From: CAYWVO01 sp964461835
GTDB lineage: Bacteria; Zixibacteria; MSB-5A5; WJJR01; JAJRUJ01
DNA: 5,580 bases
Assembly (NCBI GenBank): GCA_964461835.1
Contig: CAYWVO010000087.1
Span: forward strand, 1-5,580
Direction: 5' to 3'
In this document: piece after piece, positions 1 through 5,567 of the stretch
Layout: every line of letters begins with the position of its first letter
Position numbering within the stretch: position 1 is the stretch's first letter
Made by a program: the position numbers and the translations under genes
Notes under the pieces: model-generated
Seen by the model: the letters and a program-made list of their open reading frames with translations, nothing else
Databases searched by the model: none
What the model was told of the DNA's origin: nothing

Positions 1-50
1 ATCATCCAATCCGTCGCTCGTTTTTGCATAGAAACTTCTAACTCAGGACA

Positions 51-953
51 CTAGCGCACGAACAGTATCCCGACTCCCGCTACGGTGATTAATGCGCCCA
101 GAACACCGCGGCGCGTCGGCCGCTCCTGGTGGAGGGCCCACTCCAATGGAATGACCAGCACAGGAAAGGAAGCCATGATCGTCGCCGCCACTCCGGCGGC
201 GGTATAGCTTACGGCAACCAGAGATAACCAGACGCCGATGTATGGTCCCAGAAAGGCGCCGCCGAAGGCATACGTGACACCGCGCAGGTCGCGCAGTCGG
301 GACAGACTCAGTGGGAGACGGCCGAAAAAAATCGTGAACGCCCACACCGTGACTGTAGCCGCAACCATGCGGCACAGCGTTGCGGGCAGTGGATCAACCA
401 CGCCACCCATCCCGTGCTTTGCCAGAACTAATCCGACCGCCTGCCCGGTCGCGCCGCCCAAGCCCAACAACGCCCCGGTGACCAGTGATCCCGTCCGCGC
501 AATCCGGCCACCGGTGCGCCGCTTCTCAGTGGATACCCAGGCGATGCCGGTGGTGGCCAGCAGAATCCCCAGCAACGCAGGTGCGCTCAGTGTCTCTCCC
601 AGGATGGGCCAGGCAGCAAGTGCGGTAATGACCGGCGTTGCCGACATCAGCAATGTTGCCCGGCGAGGTCCCAGATAGATGAGACTGCTGAAAAAACTCC
701 AATCGCCTAAAACCAGTCCAACAATACCGCTCAGCGAAAGCCAGACCGCGGACGATAACGGAACGCCGGTGGGCACCGGACTCCCCGTCGTTACCCACAA
801 GGTCAACGCCAGCAAGAGAGCGGCCTGAGGCAAACGAATACGGTTGACCGTGATTGCGCCCAGCCGGCGTCCGGCCGCATCGAAAAACATCGATCCCATC
901 GACCAACACGTCGCGGTCCCGAGTGCAGCCAGTTCTCCAATCACTGTGCTCAT
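51..953 (-). CDS. DMT-superfamily permease with two EamA domains
   Basis: The 300-residue product is an inner-membrane protein of the drug/metabolite transporter superfamily, which moves small metabolites or exports amino acids and drugs. The substrate cannot be told from sequence. Ten hydrophobic segments are visible at roughly residues 6-25, 34-55, 69-91, 98-117, 123-141, 155-176, 189-211, 226-246, 250-272 and 283-299. They form two EamA repeats (about 6-141 and 154-299) joined by a basic linker (KRRTGGRIAR, 143-153). Each repeat carries the usual acidic residue after its fourth helix: LGE at 118-120 and HQE at 275-277. The family's GD after helix 3 is at 83-84. Length and start (GELAALGTA at 6-14) fit the family. 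The Shine-Dalgarno is weak (AAGG, 11 bases before the ATG). It lies downstream of the SWIB gene, but a strong terminator intervenes, so it probably has its own promoter, which I cannot identify. No terminator is visible in the 50 bases after its stop. Confidence 0.93.
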   Translation of the reverse strand: MSTVIGELAALGTATCWSMGSMFFDAAGRRLGAITVNRIRLPQAALLLALTLWVTTGSPVPTGVPLSSAVWLSLSGIVGLVLGDWSFFSSLIYLGPRRATLLMSATPVITALAAWPILGETLSAPALLGILLATTGIAWVSTEKRRTGGRIARTGSLVTGALLGLGGATGQAVGLVLAKHGMGGVVDPLPATLCRMVAATVTVWAFTIFFGRLPLSLSRLRDLRGVTYAFGGAFLGPYIGVWLSLVAVSYTAAGVAATIMASFPVLVIPLEWALHQERPTRRGVLGALITVAGVGILFVR

Positions 954-990
954 ACCGGTCGGCGCCTTAACTCATTTGCGGGAGGAGATA

Positions 991-1032
991 AAAAGAAGAC
1001 CGGTGATAATGAAACAAGCATTATCACCGGTC
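991..1032 (-). terminator. Intrinsic terminator of the SWIB gene
   Basis: Read on the minus strand, a perfect 14-bp stem (GACCGGTGATAATG paired with CATTATCACCGGTC, at 1019-1032 and 998-1011) encloses a 7-base loop. It is followed directly by a T-rich run (TTCTTTTTATC, ending near 987). The stem begins 37 bases after the SWIB stop codon and lies before the permease start at 953. This is the standard rho-independent design. On the plus strand the flank after the stem is not T-rich, so it should act in the minus direction only. Confidence 0.88.
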
Positions 1033-1068
1033 ACAATTGCGCGTGGCGGACTACTCGCGCCGGTTCAA

Positions 1069-1545
1069 TCAGGCTTCCCGAATATGATTGGAGACCAATT
1101 TGGTCATCTCAAACATACTCACCTGTTTCTTGTTCCCGAACACCGGCCGCAGCTTGTCGTCGGCATTGATCATTCGGCGGTTCTTGGTGTCCTGCAGATT
1201 GTTCTTCTTGATGTAGGACCAGAGTTTCTTCGTGATCTCCGTACGAGGAACAGCCTTGTTGCCGATCACTGCCGCCAGGTCGCTATCCGGTTGCATCGGC
1301 TTCATGAACGCCGGATTCGGTTTCCGCTTAGCTTTTTTCTTGGCGGTGGCTTTGGTCTTTCTCCTGGTTGTTTTTTTCTTAGCGGTCTTTTTGGCTGACC
1401 GCTTTTTTGCCGTCCGCTTCTTGGCCGCGGTTTTCTTCGTCGACCGTTTCGCACGCTTTTTGGCGGTGCGCTTGGTCGCACGCTTCGCGGTTTTCTTCAC
1501 AGTTTTCTTTTTGCCTTTCGCCTTGGCTTTTTTCCTGACCGGCAT
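1069..1545 (-). CDS. SWIB/MDM2-domain protein with a histone-H1-like basic tail
   Basis: The 158-residue product has two parts. Residues 4-75 are almost pure Lys, Arg, Ala and Thr in KKTA/KKRA-like units, as in bacterial histone-H1-like and HU-tail proteins. Residues 76-158 form a complete SWIB domain: KPMQPDSDLAAVIG at 82-95, PRTEITKKLWSYIKKNNLQD at 100-119, then the INADDKLRPVFG strand and loop at 126-137 and a final helix, VSMFEMTKLVSNHI (142-155). The tail should bind DNA. The SWIB fold in eukaryotes is a chromatin-remodeller/MDM2 module, and its bacterial role is not established, so a nucleoid-associated role is inference. I chose ATG 1545 because AAAGGAG sits 7 bases upstream (1552-1558) and because an upstream in-frame ATG at 1623 would overlap the promoter -35 box. 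It ends at a strong terminator, and with the promoter at 1595-1623 it looks monocistronic. Confidence 0.92.
   Translation of the reverse strand: MPVRKKAKAKGKKKTVKKTAKRATKRTAKKRAKRSTKKTAAKKRTAKKRSAKKTAKKKTTRRKTKATAKKKAKRKPNPAFMKPMQPDSDLAAVIGNKAVPRTEITKKLWSYIKKNNLQDTKNRRMINADDKLRPVFGNKKQVSMFEMTKLVSNHIREA
1321..1536 (-). repeat. Lys/Arg/Ala-rich low-complexity repeat inside the SWIB gene
   Basis: This segment encodes residues 4-75 of the SWIB protein. It consists of imperfect 4-5-residue units of the type KKTA, KRAT, KKRA and KKRS. Lys is read mostly from AAG/AAA and Arg from CG-rich codons, so the plus strand appears as runs of tttct and cgctt. Such tracts expand and contract by slippage, so the tail length probably varies between strains. 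Long hydrophobic reading frames on the opposite strand here are a by-product of the Lys codons. Confidence 0.8.
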
Positions 1546-1594
1546 CGGCCACTCCTTTGCTAACTGTGCATGAAAACTCTTCCCCTTTGCCGGA

Positions 1595-1623
1595 TGTGTA
1601 TTGTTACGCAGGGGAATTGTCAA
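1595..1623 (-). promoter_or_regulatory. Sigma-70-type promoter of the SWIB gene
   Basis: On the minus strand a perfect -35 hexamer TTGACA (1618-1623) is followed, after a 17-base spacer, by TACACA (1595-1600). The latter matches TATAAT at only 3 of 6 positions. Transcription would begin near 1588, leaving a leader of roughly 40 bases before the ATG at 1545. The -35 box and spacing are good and the -10 is weak, so this is a prediction. The promoter sits in the 108-base gap after the upstream secreted-protein gene. Confidence 0.55.
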
Positions 1624-1653
1624 GGAAAACTAAACGCAGAATGCAACCTTTTT

Positions 1654-2538
1654 CTATTTTTTTTCGCTTGTAACCGTTGACTGGTCCGGCTCGCTGACCG
1701 GCGAGACAGTGTCGCCTGCCGTCGAATCGGCCACGGGGAGGACCCGTTCCAGGCAGATTCCACTATCGCAAACCCGGACGGTGACCCGCCGGTCGACGTC
1801 GATCCAGTACCGCCGATTGACGCCGGAATGCCCGGGAGAACCCCGCCACTGGTCGACAACGAAGCAGTCCCGTTGAGCCACGCGTTCCCGGCCGGACACC
1901 CTGAGGGTCGTGTGAATGGGCCCTACCAAGGGATGTGATTCCTGTCGTTCGTACGCAAACGTATCGGAGAGGTAGAGCATCCATTGCCCATACCAGTCCC
2001 ATAAGGTCCGTGCGAAATGCCATTCCGCGCTGTGGGTGGTATCGGCCCGGTTCGAATCCCGAACTTGGTATGTTACAGCGAAGCGAACTGCCCCGCTGGT
2101 CGAGTCGATAACCGCTGTGCCATATACGAGGTTATGCTTTGGCTGGCGATTTCCGGGGGAGGGATTTTTTTGCAGGGCCCGCAGGCGGACAACGTACCCG
2201 GAATCAACCAATACGCTTCCTCCATCCACCAATTTCACCCGTTGCTGGAGCGGAACACTACCCAATCCATGGCGCAATATTTTTGACCGTTGGTTCTCTT
2301 CATCCAGGCCAAGACTATCGACGAACTGCAAGTAATCATAATGTGTCGTATCCGTCATGGGGAACGATGCCGTACGTGGCGGCCACGGTGTTTCGTCGAT
2401 TAATGTTGGCCGAAGCAGGGTTGGCCGATCTGGCTTCGCGACTTGAGTGGAATCGGCCTGTAACATCGATGGCGATCCGACAAACACACCTGCCACAAGA
2501 CACGCGCACACGATTACGCATTGTGCTCTAACGGCCAT
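1654..2538 (-). CDS. Secreted protein of unknown function
   Basis: I do not recognise the family of this 294-residue protein. Residues 1-28 form a signal peptide: a short basic start, a hydrophobic core at about 7-21, and a likely cleavage site after LQA (28). No lipobox cysteine follows, so it should be soluble in the periplasm or exported. The mature part is acidic/polar with alternating beta-type segments (VKLVDGGSVLVDSGYVVRLR at 101-120, LVYGTAVIDS at 137-146, VRFAVTYQVR at 151-160). Near the end is RDCFVVDQWRG with YWIDVDRRVTVRVCDSGICL (244-263). This strand pattern resembles beta-rich periplasmic proteins of the LolA/DUF3108 type, but that is only a resemblance. Three cysteines (225, 257, 262) could form disulfides. 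The tail from 270 is Ser/Thr/Asp-rich. ATG 2538 is supported by GAAGG 7 bases upstream. The gene ends in an A8 run just before the stop. It is co-directional with the SWIB gene, 108 bases away. Confidence 0.8.
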   Translation of the reverse strand: MAVRAQCVIVCACLVAGVFVGSPSMLQADSTQVAKPDRPTLLRPTLIDETPWPPRTASFPMTDTTHYDYLQFVDSLGLDEENQRSKILRHGLGSVPLQQRVKLVDGGSVLVDSGYVVRLRALQKNPSPGNRQPKHNLVYGTAVIDSTSGAVRFAVTYQVRDSNRADTTHSAEWHFARTLWDWYGQWMLYLSDTFAYERQESHPLVGPIHTTLRVSGRERVAQRDCFVVDQWRGSPGHSGVNRRYWIDVDRRVTVRVCDSGICLERVLPVADSTAGDTVSPVSEPDQSTVTSEKK

Positions 2539-2641
2539 TTATTTGCCTTCACCTTCCCACGCGGGCGGTTCTCGTTCTCTATCCTTTTACACTTCTGTAC
2601 CGCTGACCGCCGCTATTATCCCTGACGCAAAACTGTGTAAC

Positions 2642-2647
2642 ATTATA
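2642..2647 (-). promoter_or_regulatory. Candidate -10 box for the secreted-protein gene
   Basis: A perfect TATAAT reads on the minus strand about 103 bases before the ATG at 2538. The hexamer 17 bases upstream is CGTTTT, a poor -35, and there is no extended TGn motif. A run of six A bases lies just before it. An activator or another sigma factor would be needed if this is the start signal, so confidence is low. Confidence 0.3.
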
Positions 2648-2756
2648 CTTTTTTGCAAGACCAAAAAACGCCGTATGCTGTTGCCATGTTTCGAGTTTCG
2701 CATGTTGGTAAAACAATTCACTTCAATTGATCGTATAATATTTAGCAGGCGTCAGC

Positions 2757-2785
2757 TTGACTTAGAGACGTGTCGGTACTAGATT
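2757..2785 (+). promoter_or_regulatory. Promoter upstream of the leader ORF and KamA-like gene
   Basis: TTGACT (2757-2762, 5 of 6 consensus) is followed after exactly 17 bases by TAGATT (2780-2785, 4 of 6). Transcription would start near 2792, about 9 bases before a GGAGG (2801-2805) that precedes the 28-codon ORF at 2817, and about 170 bases before the KamA-like ATG. The spacing and the position relative to the first ribosome binding site make it the best plus-strand candidate in this region. Confidence 0.5.
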
Positions 2786-2816
2786 ATCGGCATCGGGACT
2801 GGAGGAAGCAACGACG

Positions 2817-2903
2817 ATGATTATCCGGAACACATATTATGGTGCTCGCCGTTTCTTCCCGAGGTTATATCGCTCTGCCGGCAAACCGCCTGATTCAGAC
2901 TGA
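2817..2903 (+). CDS. Possible 28-residue leader peptide
   Basis: A short ORF starts at ATG 2817 and ends at TGA 2901-2903. GGAGG (2801-2805) lies 11 bases upstream, which is usable but slightly long. The peptide begins MIIRNTYYGARRFFPRLYRS and ends with a Pro/Asp-rich stretch. It is basic and aromatic, with five Arg, three Tyr and two Phe. It contains no membrane segment and does not resemble a family I know. It lies 60 bases before the KamA-like gene and behind the promoter at 2757-2785, the usual position of a regulatory leader. It has only one Lys, so it is not a lysine-sensing attenuator of the classic type. The region after it (2904-2963) has only a 5-bp hairpin (GGTGT/ACACC, 2935-2947) and no terminator. 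It may equally be a chance ORF. Confidence 0.35.
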   Translation: MIIRNTYYGARRFFPRLYRSAGKPPDSD

Positions 2904-2963
2904 CCAAGCAGCAGCACCGGATCACTCAGCAATTGGTGTTTTACACCCGGATTGGAGGCCAGG

Positions 2964-4178
2964 ATGAAGAACTCTCCCGACAAGAATGTCAGCGGTAGAA
3001 ATAAACAAAAAAAATATATCGTCAGCCTAGAGGACATTCCGCAACTGTCGGCCAAGGAAAAGACCGACTTACAGGAAGTCACGAACAAATATATCTTTCG
3101 TACCAATCCCTACTACTTAAAACTGATCAATTGGGATGATCCCGACGATCCGATTCGTCGACTGGTCATTCCCCAAATGAGCGAACTGTCGGACTATGGG
3201 CAGCTCGATGCCTCCAATGAATCGTCTGTGACCGTAACCAAAGGTGTGCAGCACAAATATGGCTCAACGGTCCTCCTCCTGGTTACCGAAGTATGCGATG
3301 CATTCTGTCGGTATTGTTTCCGCAAACGGCTGTTCCAGCAAGATAACTCCGAAAGCAGTATCGATATCAGGGAAGGGCTGGAGTATATTCGGGACAACGA
3401 GGATATCAGCAACGTGCTCCTCACTGGCGGGGACCCGCTGGTCTTGTCTACCCGCCGCATTACCCAAATCCTGGAGCAGCTTTCAGCCATCGATCATGTT
3501 CGTATCATCCGTTTCGGGTCGAAAACCCCTGCCTTTCGGCCGCAGCGTATTATCGATGATCCTGATCTGCTCAAGGTATTGCGCCGATACACAGAGACCG
3601 ACAAGCGCATTTATTTCATGTGCCATTTTGATCATGCGCGCGAATTGACACCGGAGAGTCGCCAGGCCTTACAGTTGGTCCAGGAGGCCGGGGTGATTTG
3701 CGTTAATCAAAATCCGATTATCCGTGGAATCTCCGATTCACCGGAAATGATGGCCGAACTGTGGAACGAGCTGTCGTTTCTGGGCGTGCCGCAATATTAC
3801 ATTTTCCAAAATCGTCCGACCGCCGGCAATGAACAATACGCGGTACCGATCGTAGAGGCTTACCACGCAATCGAAGAAGCAAAACGGTCCTGCTCCGGCC
3901 TGGCCAAACGTGCCAAATATGTCATGTCGCATGAATCAGGCAAACTTGAGATTGTCGGCGTGTGCCACAAGCATATCTATCTCCGGTATCATCGTGCGAA
4001 ATACTCCCGCGACGAATCTCGTTTCTTGGTGTGCCACCGGGATGACAACGCCTGTTGGTTGGATGAATTGCGGCCGGTCGAGGGCTACGTGAATGAGTAT
4101 TACCAGGGCGCACAAGCGAATACTGCTGATAGATTTTCGCTGAGCTCAGTGGTGAACTGGCTTGCGCAATTACTCTAA
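2964..4178 (+). CDS. KamA-family radical SAM enzyme (lysine 2,3-aminomutase-like, atypical substrate pocket)
   Basis: The 404-residue cytosolic product belongs to the lysine 2,3-aminomutase family, which uses a [4Fe-4S] cluster, S-adenosylmethionine and PLP to shift an alpha-amino group to the beta carbon. The cluster motif CDAFCRYC has Cys111, Cys115 and Cys118; it is followed by Arg120, the counterpart of the substrate-carboxylate Arg134 of the clostridial enzyme. TGGDPL (154-159) is the GGE-type SAM motif. In the C-terminal third, FQNRPTAGN puts Arg284 where the clostridial enzyme has Asp293, and SHESGK (322-327) replaces the PGGGGK PLP loop while keeping a lysine (Lys327). True lysine specificity is therefore unlikely. 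Length is normal. ATG 2964 is chosen because GGAGG (2954-2958) lies 5 bases upstream; an in-frame TTG at 2952 overlaps this site. No beta-lysine acetyltransferase (AblB) is adjacent, and the next gene is an S41 peptidase. Many databases would name it lysine 2,3-aminomutase; I consider the family certain and the substrate unknown. Confidence 0.93.
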   Translation: MKNSPDKNVSGRNKQKKYIVSLEDIPQLSAKEKTDLQEVTNKYIFRTNPYYLKLINWDDPDDPIRRLVIPQMSELSDYGQLDASNESSVTVTKGVQHKYGSTVLLLVTEVCDAFCRYCFRKRLFQQDNSESSIDIREGLEYIRDNEDISNVLLTGGDPLVLSTRRITQILEQLSAIDHVRIIRFGSKTPAFRPQRIIDDPDLLKVLRRYTETDKRIYFMCHFDHARELTPESRQALQLVQEAGVICVNQNPIIRGISDSPEMMAELWNELSFLGVPQYYIFQNRPTAGNEQYAVPIVEAYHAIEEAKRSCSGLAKRAKYVMSHESGKLEIVGVCHKHIYLRYHRAKYSRDESRFLVCHRDDNACWLDELRPVEGYVNEYYQGAQANTADRFSLSSVVNWLAQLL

Positions 4179-4243
4179 CCATTTGATTACTAACAAGATG
4201 TAAATTCAGGCCAGTTTGGTCGCTCCGAAACTTCCCCGTCGAA

Positions 4244-4267
4244 ATATACGTAAGCACTTACGTATAT
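4244..4267. promoter_or_regulatory. Perfect 11+11 bp palindrome, likely operator
   Basis: ATATACGTAAG (4244-4254) and its exact reverse complement CTTACGTATAT (4257-4267) are separated by two bases. Each arm contains the self-complementary hexamer TACGTA, and the two copies are 12 bp apart centre to centre, a little over one helical turn. That geometry suits a dimeric repressor such as a TetR-type protein. It lies 66 bases after the KamA-like stop and 56 before the peptidase ATG. No T-run follows, so a terminator is unlikely. The regulator is not encoded in the window. Confidence 0.55.
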
Positions 4268-4275
4268 GTAATCGG

Positions 4276-4292
4276 CCTGAGAGTATCTCAGG
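4276..4292 (+). promoter_or_regulatory. Leader hairpin ahead of the S41 peptidase gene
   Basis: CCTGAGA (4276-4282) and TCTCAGG (4286-4292) form a perfect 7-bp stem with a GTA loop. Two G-U pairs could extend it to 9 bp in RNA. It ends about 19 bases before the ribosome binding site GGGAGG (4311-4316). The segment GGCCTGA (4274-4280) can alternatively pair with TCAGGCC at 4206-4212, so two exclusive folds are possible if the transcript includes both. No T-run follows, so it is not a terminator. Confidence 0.35.
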
Positions 4293-4322
4293 TTCACTGT
4301 TTCAGATCTCGGGAGGTAGATG

Positions 4323-5567
4323 ATGAACTTCAGGTTGTGGAGAAGTAGGTGCTTAATCGGGAGTACCGCAGTCATGCTGCTTTGCCTTGCTTCGCCGGTC
4401 AGGGCACAGCCACAGATTACTGATAAACAGATTGACGCTGCCATCCGGGAGGAATGTATCGACAGTATTTCTGTGGTGTTGCGTGAAGTCTATGTTTTTG
4501 AGGACGTCGCCAGGGACATGGCAGAACACGCACGACAGCAGTACCAGAAGAGAGAGTACGAGGGCATCACCAGTGCACGGGAATTCGCCGCGAAATTAAC
4601 CGAAGACCTGCAGGAAATTTCACACGATCTTCATTTTCGCGTTTTTTATATGCCGGATGAACTTATCGCTCGTATTGAAGCGGATACCTCCGGCGAAGCG
4701 GAACAGGCCGCCGAACTGGAGCAGGCGCGATACGAAAACTTCGACTTTGTTAAAGTCGAGCGACTGGACGGCAACATCGGCTACATCCGGTTCGACAGTT
4801 TTCAGGAGGCGACACACGCCGGCGCTACTGCGATTGCGGCGATGAATTTTCTGGCCTATTGCGACGCGATTATCTTTGACCTGCGGTACAACGGCGGGGG
4901 ATCGCCGTCAATGATCCAGTTGATCAGCAGTTACTTCTTCGATGAGCCGACGCATTTGAACAGTTTTTATATCCGGCGGGAAGACACGGTTCACCAGTTC
5001 TGGATCCACGCGTACGTGCCGGGCCCAAGAATGAGCGATGCCGAGGTGTATGTGCTCACCAGCAGCCGGACATTTTCCGGCGCCGAGGAATTTTCGTATA
5101 ACATGCGCAATCTCGAACGCGGAACGCTCATTGGTGAAACAACCGGTGGCGGTGCGCATCCGGTCGAAGGGCGAATCTTCTCCAACCTCAATTTCCGTAT
5201 TCGTGTCCCGTTTGGCCGGGCGATCAACCCCATCTCCGGTACCAATTGGGAAGGAGTTGGAGTCAAACCGCACATCCCGGTCCCCGCGGATTCGGCACTG
5301 GACGTGGCAATCTACGACGCCACCAAATCGTTGCTGGCCAAGGCCGAGGATGAAGAGCGGCGAGCTGCTCTGCAATGGGCGTTGGCTGGTTTGGAAATAA
5401 AACGGAATCCGGTGACGATCACCGCCTTGGAGATGCAGGATTACGTCGGTACCTACGGGCCACGCAAAATTTTCATCGAGGACGAGCGTCTCTGCTACCA
5501 ACGCGAGGACCGTCCCCAATACGAACGGTCACGGATTATACTTCCTGTAAAAAGGAAACGGGTGTAA
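4323..5567 (+). CDS. Secreted S41-family serine peptidase with IRBP-like N-terminal domain
   Basis: The 414-residue product is exported. Residues 1-28 are a signal peptide (basic start, hydrophobic core 11-24, cleavage after VRA). A helical domain like the IRBP/S41 N-terminal domain follows at about 32-105. The catalytic core shows HDLHFRV with probable catalytic His104, IGYIRFDSF, the FDLRYNGGG strand-loop, SSRTFSGAEEF with nucleophile Ser252, IGETTGGGAHP, and NWEGVGVKPHIPV with probable acid Glu310. This is the Ser/His/Glu arrangement of tricorn/IRBP-type S41 enzymes, not the Ser/Lys dyad of CtpA. No PDZ domain is seen. The C-terminal beta domain begins at DYVGTYGPRKI (373-383) but ends at residue 414, shorter than I expect for relatives. 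The likely role is periplasmic peptide breakdown; the substrate is unknown. ATG 4323 is favoured over the adjacent ATG 4320 because it lies 6 bases from GGAGG. A palindrome and hairpin upstream suggest its own control. Confidence 0.9.
   Translation: MNFRLWRSRCLIGSTAVMLLCLASPVRAQPQITDKQIDAAIREECIDSISVVLREVYVFEDVARDMAEHARQQYQKREYEGITSAREFAAKLTEDLQEISHDLHFRVFYMPDELIARIEADTSGEAEQAAELEQARYENFDFVKVERLDGNIGYIRFDSFQEATHAGATAIAAMNFLAYCDAIIFDLRYNGGGSPSMIQLISSYFFDEPTHLNSFYIRREDTVHQFWIHAYVPGPRMSDAEVYVLTSSRTFSGAEEFSYNMRNLERGTLIGETTGGGAHPVEGRIFSNLNFRIRVPFGRAINPISGTNWEGVGVKPHIPVPADSALDVAIYDATKSLLAKAEDEERRAALQWALAGLEIKRNPVTITALEMQDYVGTYGPRKIFIEDERLCYQREDRPQYERSRIILPVKRKRV

Larger units (their letters stand above)
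2539..2816. other. Divergent intergenic region
   Basis: These 278 bases separate the minus-strand secreted-protein gene from the plus-strand KamA-like unit. It is AT-richer than its flanks in its middle (2640-2745). I see start signals for both directions: a minus-strand TATAAT at 2642-2647 and a plus-strand promoter at 2757-2785. A second perfect plus-strand TATAAT (2734-2739) has no acceptable -35 box at 15-18 bases. No RNA gene, convincing terminator or long ORF with a ribosome binding site was found in it. Confidence 0.6.

Noticed and set aside
844..1398. Plus-strand ORF of 184 codons spanning the permease start and SWIB end
   Set aside because: It runs across the terminator and two real genes in antisense, with no domain or ribosome binding site.
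1232..1573. Plus-strand ORF of 113 codons rich in Phe, Ala and Val, looking like a membrane protein
   Set aside because: It is the antisense image of the Lys/Arg codons of the SWIB tail. Its hydrophobicity is a codon artefact.
1546..1623. A 26-residue N-terminal extension of the SWIB protein from ATG 1623
   Set aside because: It would overlap the TTGACA -35 box, has no good ribosome binding site, and encodes a non-basic segment unlike the tail. AAAGGAG directly precedes ATG 1545.
2734..2739. Perfect plus-strand TATAAT as the KamA-unit promoter
   Set aside because: No acceptable -35 lies 15-18 bases upstream; the nearest TTG-type hexamer is 23 bases away. The pair at 2757-2785 fits better.
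2447..2782. Plus-strand ORF of 111 codons across the divergent intergenic region
   Set aside because: It overlaps the start of the secreted-protein gene in antisense, lacks a ribosome binding site and has no protein-like pattern.
2952..2963. TTG start for the KamA-like gene
   Set aside because: The TTG overlaps the GGAGG that serves ATG 2964, and no separate Shine-Dalgarno sits in front of the TTG.
5076..5160. CtpA-type Ser/Lys dyad in the peptidase
   Set aside because: The stretch after the serine reads IGETTGGGAHP without the lysine of the CtpA motif. The His/Ser/Glu pattern of tricorn/IRBP types fits instead.
4908..5519. Minus-strand ORF of 203 codons inside the peptidase gene
   Set aside because: The opposite frame encodes a clear S41 catalytic core. 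The antisense product has no recognisable motif.
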